A DNA stretch of 7,512 nucleotides from JANPGR01 sp031424015 (GTDB lineage Bacteria; Patescibacteriota; Minisyncoccia; Phycocordibacterales; UBA1006), in assembly GCA_031424015.1 (NCBI GenBank), contig JANPGR010000078.1:1-7512 (forward strand), written 5' to 3'. Below, piece after piece: positions 5,334 through 7,512 of this stretch; within the stretch, counting starts at the first letter, position 1, and every line of letters starts with the position of its first letter. The translations under genes and the position numbers were made by a program. The notes under the pieces were generated by a model, which was given only the letters and a program-made list of their open reading frames with translations, was not told the DNA's origin and ran no database searches.

Positions 5334-5579
5334 CTAGTTAGTTTTTGGAGCTACTTCGGTAGTAGTTGTTGTTGTAGCTTCCATTGCTGGTGCTATTTCA
5401 GTAGTAGTTGTTGTTGGTTCCATTACTGGAGCTACTTCTACTGCTGGAGTAGTTTCAACTGGCATTTCTTCTGTTCCTTTCTTTTTTCCAGTTACGATAA
5501 TAATGATGATGATAATAATTACTGCAACTGCGATAAGTCCAGTAACTACTGCATTTCCTTTTGCTGATGAATTTGACAT
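5334..5579 (-). CDS. Small membrane protein with Thr-rich repeat tail
   Basis: An 81-residue protein starting at the ATG at 5579. A longer reading back to 5735 would overlap the end of comM and add a non-typical stretch, so I reject it. Residues 1-10 are polar, 11-29 form a membrane helix containing eight isoleucines in a row, and GKKKG follows. Positive charges on that side suggest the tail is cytoplasmic unless the helix acts as an uncleaved signal. The tail (about 35-81) is Pro/Glu/Thr-rich and built of repeats: EVAPVMEP-TTTTT, EIAPAMEA-TTTTTT, then EVAP. No cysteine is present, and no enzyme motif. Such tails often act as spacers or modification targets. Between comM and rplK it has its own terminator and probably its own promoter. 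I do not recognise a family, and function is unknown. Confidence 0.72.
   Translation of the reverse strand: MSNSSAKGNAVVTGLIAVAVIIIIIIIIVTGKKKGTEEMPVETTPAVEVAPVMEPTTTTTEIAPAMEATTTTTTEVAPKTN
5347..5440 (-). repeat. Tandem repeat coding the Thr-rich tail
   Basis: Unit A (5347-5388, 42 bases) and unit B (5389-5427, 39 bases) differ by one Thr codon and a few point changes; a third partial unit starts at 5428. Units begin ggWgctaYttc and contain the same run of gtagtagttgttgtt. The repeat keeps frame and codes E[V/I]AP[V/A]ME[P/A] plus five or six Thr. Copy number could vary between strains. Confidence 0.8.
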
Positions 5580-5610
5580 ATAAATACGATGTATTGATAT
5601 TAATATTAAT

Positions 5611-5658
5611 GACGACTTTGATAGGCAAAGAGATATAACTCTCTCGTCTACTATACTA
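5611..5658 (-). promoter_or_regulatory. Promoter-like box and small hairpin cluster
   Basis: On the minus strand TATAGT (5655-5650) is a fair -10, within a motif TAGTATAGTAGAC (5658-5646) that matches 11 of 13 bases of the motif at 3818-3830. Next to it, 5611-5615 pairs with 5644-5648, enclosing CTTTG/CAAAG (5616-5620 with 5626-5630). No good -35 is visible. A 12-base perfect palindrome, ATTAATATTAAT, lies at 5599-5610. Together these probably form the control region of the 81-residue protein. Confidence 0.35.
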
Positions 5659-5727
5659 TTTCTACATATTTTTACCCCAAAATCAAGTAGTTTGAAGTGG
5701 ATAATTATTACAAAACATAATATAGAA

Positions 5728-7308
5728 TTAGTCAATTATTGGCGCTTTCGGTCGATACTGGAGAGCTTCTAGTATATGTATGTCCAGGATTTGTTCTGAA
5801 TCAGCTAAATCTGCTATTGTTCTCGCAATACGTAGAACTCTGTGATATCCACGCGGAGAGAGTCTTAACTTTTCAGCACTTGAAATCATAATTTTTTGTG
5901 CTTGTTCTTCTAGTCCTATTTTGTCTATTTGGCCTGGCTGAATCAAACTATTTGGATATGTTATTGATTTTTCTTGTGATCGTTTTTTGCTATATTCTCG
6001 AACCTTTTGAACTTTTTCTCGTACGATTTCACTACTCGTCCCAGAATTCGTAGTATCATGTAAATCACTATATTCTATGTGTTCAACAGGAACCCATAGA
6101 TCAATTCTATCTATCAATGGTCCTGATAGCTTTTTACGATATTTTTTGAGTTGAATTTCTGTACAAACACATTTTTTTACCCGAGAACCAGCAAATCCGC
6201 ACGGACAAGGATTCAATGCTGCAACTAATATAAACTGAGCTGGAAATTGTAATGTTCCTCGAGCTCGTGAGACTGTAACTATTTTATCTTCGAGTGGCTG
6301 TCGTAATGCTTCTAATACTTTAGAATCAAATTCAGGAAATTCATCGAGAAAAAGGACGCCATGATGTGCGAGTGTTACTTCTCCTGGCTTAGGAATAGCT
6401 CCTCCTCCTACCAGAGCAACATAACTGGCAGTATGGTGCGGACTCCTAAAGGGGGGTTCAGTTATCACAGGTTCGGTAAGGGTACCGGAAATAGAGTGAA
6501 TACTTGTAATATTAATAGACTCGTCAATCGTCAGGTTTGGCAATAATCCAGTAAAAGCTCTGGCTAACATTGTTTTCCCTGTACCTGGAGGACCGTAGAG
6601 TGCGATACTGTGCCCACCTGCTGCTGCTATTGTGATTGCTCTTTTTGCAGATTCTTGACCTTTTATTGTTACCAAATCTGGATAATGTGATTTTGTTTTT
6701 TTATACAAAACACCCCCTGTAGTTGGAGCTAATGTTTTTGGTTCTGGCTGACCTTTTTCTATAAGATTATTGTATCCAACAAGATCTAAATGAGCTACTA
6801 AATCTCGCAAGTGTTTAATCGGGTAAATAGTGACACCTGATACTACTGATGCTTCTTGGGCGTTTTTCTCTGGAACATAAATTGTATAAATTCCTGCTTC
6901 TTTTGCAGAAACAACCAGAGGGAGAACTCCTTTTAGGGGTTGAATATCTCCATTCAAAGAGAGCTCTCCTAAAACCAAAGAACCAGAAACATCAGCAGAA
7001 ATATGTTTACATGCCAATAGAAACCCTATCGCAATTGCAAGGTCATAATAAGAACCTTCTTTGCGGAGTTCAGCAGGTACGAGTGAAACAACTGTTTTTT
7101 GATTTCCGTGTTTTGGTGATGGTAACCCACTATTTCTGAGAGCAGTTCCAACTCTATCTCGAGACTCTTCAACTGCTTTGTCGGGGACTCCAATAATACT
7201 AAAATTGTAGAGAGAATTCTGAACTACATCCACTTCGACAGAGACCAGTGTCCCACGAATTCCAAAAGGTTGAGCGCTTTGTATTCTGGCAAAAGAAGGT
7301 TGTTTCAT
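5728..7308 (-). CDS. comM: ComM/YifB AAA+ ATPase (Mg-chelatase-like)
   Basis: This 526-residue protein is close to the family's usual 500-510. Residues 15-180 are the N-terminal Lon/S5-like domain (NFSIIGVPDKAVEESRDRV, VVSLVPAELRKEG, YYDLAIAIGFL). Residues 210-415 are the AAA+ core, with Walker A GPPGTGKT at 239-246, FRSPHHTAS at 287-295, Walker B GVLFLDEF at 317-324, and the sensor-type NPCPCG at 366-371. The four cysteines 368, 370, 380 and 382 are a likely metal site. GPLIDRIDL at 396-404 carries the probable arginine finger. The C-terminal lid (about 425-520) includes LRLSPRGYHRVLRIARTIADL. ComM is a ring helicase that drives branch migration when imported single-stranded DNA recombines in natural transformation. 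All catalytic motifs are intact. It appears transcribed alone, with no Shine-Dalgarno at the ATG. Confidence 0.96.
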   Translation of the reverse strand: MKQPSFARIQSAQPFGIRGTLVSVEVDVVQNSLYNFSIIGVPDKAVEESRDRVGTALRNSGLPSPKHGNQKTVVSLVPAELRKEGSYYDLAIAIGFLLACKHISADVSGSLVLGELSLNGDIQPLKGVLPLVVSAKEAGIYTIYVPEKNAQEASVVSGVTIYPIKHLRDLVAHLDLVGYNNLIEKGQPEPKTLAPTTGGVLYKKTKSHYPDLVTIKGQESAKRAITIAAAGGHSIALYGPPGTGKTMLARAFTGLLPNLTIDESINITSIHSISGTLTEPVITEPPFRSPHHTASYVALVGGGAIPKPGEVTLAHHGVLFLDEFPEFDSKVLEALRQPLEDKIVTVSRARGTLQFPAQFILVAALNPCPCGFAGSRVKKCVCTEIQLKKYRKKLSGPLIDRIDLWVPVEHIEYSDLHDTTNSGTSSEIVREKVQKVREYSKKRSQEKSITYPNSLIQPGQIDKIGLEEQAQKIMISSAEKLRLSPRGYHRVLRIARTIADLADSEQILDIHILEALQYRPKAPIID

Positions 7309-7320
7309 ATTTATATCAAA

Positions 7321-7349
7321 TACTCTAAACGGATTTAGTATAATGTCAA
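7321..7349 (-). promoter_or_regulatory. Candidate comM promoter
   Basis: A perfect TTGACA -35 hexamer lies on the minus strand at 7349-7344. The expected -10 position (7326-7320) reads AGAGTAT, a poor match. A better-looking TATACT at 7342-7337 overlaps too closely to pair with it. The region surely holds the comM promoter, but which -10 is used is unclear. Confidence 0.35.
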
Positions 7350-7366
7350 CAGAAAGATGTTTTTAG

Positions 7367-7387
7367 ATAAAAGCCTATCCCAATAGG
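7367..7387 (-). terminator. Weak terminator-like hairpin
   Basis: On the minus strand CCTAT TGGG ATAGG is followed by CTTTTAT, a short stem and T run (7387-7374, tail to about 7368). An overlapping alternative stem, ATCCC/GGGAT, competes with it. It could end a minus-strand transcript that passes through the palindrome at 7390-7511, but the stem is only 5 bp. Confidence 0.25.
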
Positions 7388-7389
7388 GA

Positions 7390-7511
7390 TTACGAATTTG
7401 AAACAGAGAGATTTCGAAGGAAAAATACAGAAATACGAATGAGCTGTACTATCAGTACAGAGAATGAGTATTTGTGTGTTTTTACGAGAAATAGCAAGTT
7501 TCAAATCGTAA
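7390..7511. repeat. 122-nt imperfect palindrome / long hairpin
   Basis: Six paired segments fold this stretch into one rod: 7390-7395 with 7506-7511, 7397-7404 with 7498-7505, 7411-7415 with 7488-7492, 7421-7429 with 7475-7483 (one G-T), 7431-7436 with 7468-7473, and 7444-7450 with 7454-7460 around the loop ATC. That is 41 paired positions. The 7x7 internal loop has the same sequence, GAATGAG, at 7437-7443 and 7462-7468, so it can close with G-A, A-G, A-T, T-A, G-A, A-G mismatched pairs. It may be a structured small RNA, a miniature inverted-repeat element or a transcribed hairpin. No gene accounts for it, and it may continue past the window. Confidence 0.7.
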
Positions 7512-7512
7512 A

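Noticed and set aside
5334..5735. A 133-residue version of the small Thr-repeat protein starting at 5735
   Set aside because: It would begin inside the end of comM and add about 52 residues without matching the small-protein layout; the ATG at 5579 directly precedes a polar start and the membrane helix and leaves room for a promoter.
7439..7512. A plus-strand open frame beginning MSCTISTENEY and running off the right edge
   Set aside because: It falls inside the 122-nt palindrome, and the opposite strand is open with a similar translation, as palindromic symmetry predicts. There is no promoter or ribosome site, and open length is short. A longer window could revive it.

Overview
This is an AT-rich bacterial window that reads best as a Candidate Phyla Radiation (Patescibacteria, probably Parcubacteria-like) chromosome. 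The evidence is circumstantial. None of the seven start codons I place has a Shine-Dalgarno sequence. Five of the proteins are anchored by one N-terminal or internal membrane helix or are integral membrane proteins. The ribosomal protein gene rplK stands alone with no rplA after it. The genes keep the standard code (TGA is not read as an amino acid). Nothing marks the window as a plasmid, phage or CRISPR region.

Layout, left to right. A 3' fragment of a plus-strand gene (3-104) meets a large minus-strand membrane protein (184-2343). That protein joins a catalytically degenerate RBBP9/YdeN-type hydrolase fold to a transmembrane helix and a large unrecognised outer domain. A hairpin terminator (2393-2421) separates it from a two-gene minus-strand operon of an unusual aquaporin-family channel (3113-3775) followed by a membrane-anchored YceI-like lipocalin (2437-3087). 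A divergent control region (3776-3901) holds promoters in both directions, an 8-bp inverted repeat and one perfect DnaA box. It drives a plus-strand single-pass membrane protein (3902-4612).

A 25-bp perfect-stem bidirectional terminator (4619-4673) separates that gene from the convergent rplK (4684-5109). rplK has its own promoter and a leader of about 126 nt with a possible pseudoknot, and another hairpin terminator (5277-5304) insulates it upstream. Further right on the minus strand are a small membrane protein with a Thr-rich repeat tail (5334-5579) and comM/yifB (5728-7308), an AAA+ ATPase known for DNA branch migration during natural transformation. The right edge (7390-7511) carries a 122-nt imperfect palindrome that no gene explains.

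The genes do not form one pathway. Most look like independent envelope and housekeeping units, each with its own terminator. The points most worth following are the pseudo-hydrolase membrane fusion, the right-edge palindrome, the aquaporin that lacks the usual NPA-motif arginine, and the solitary rplK with its structured leader. I found no clear new defence or mobile system.
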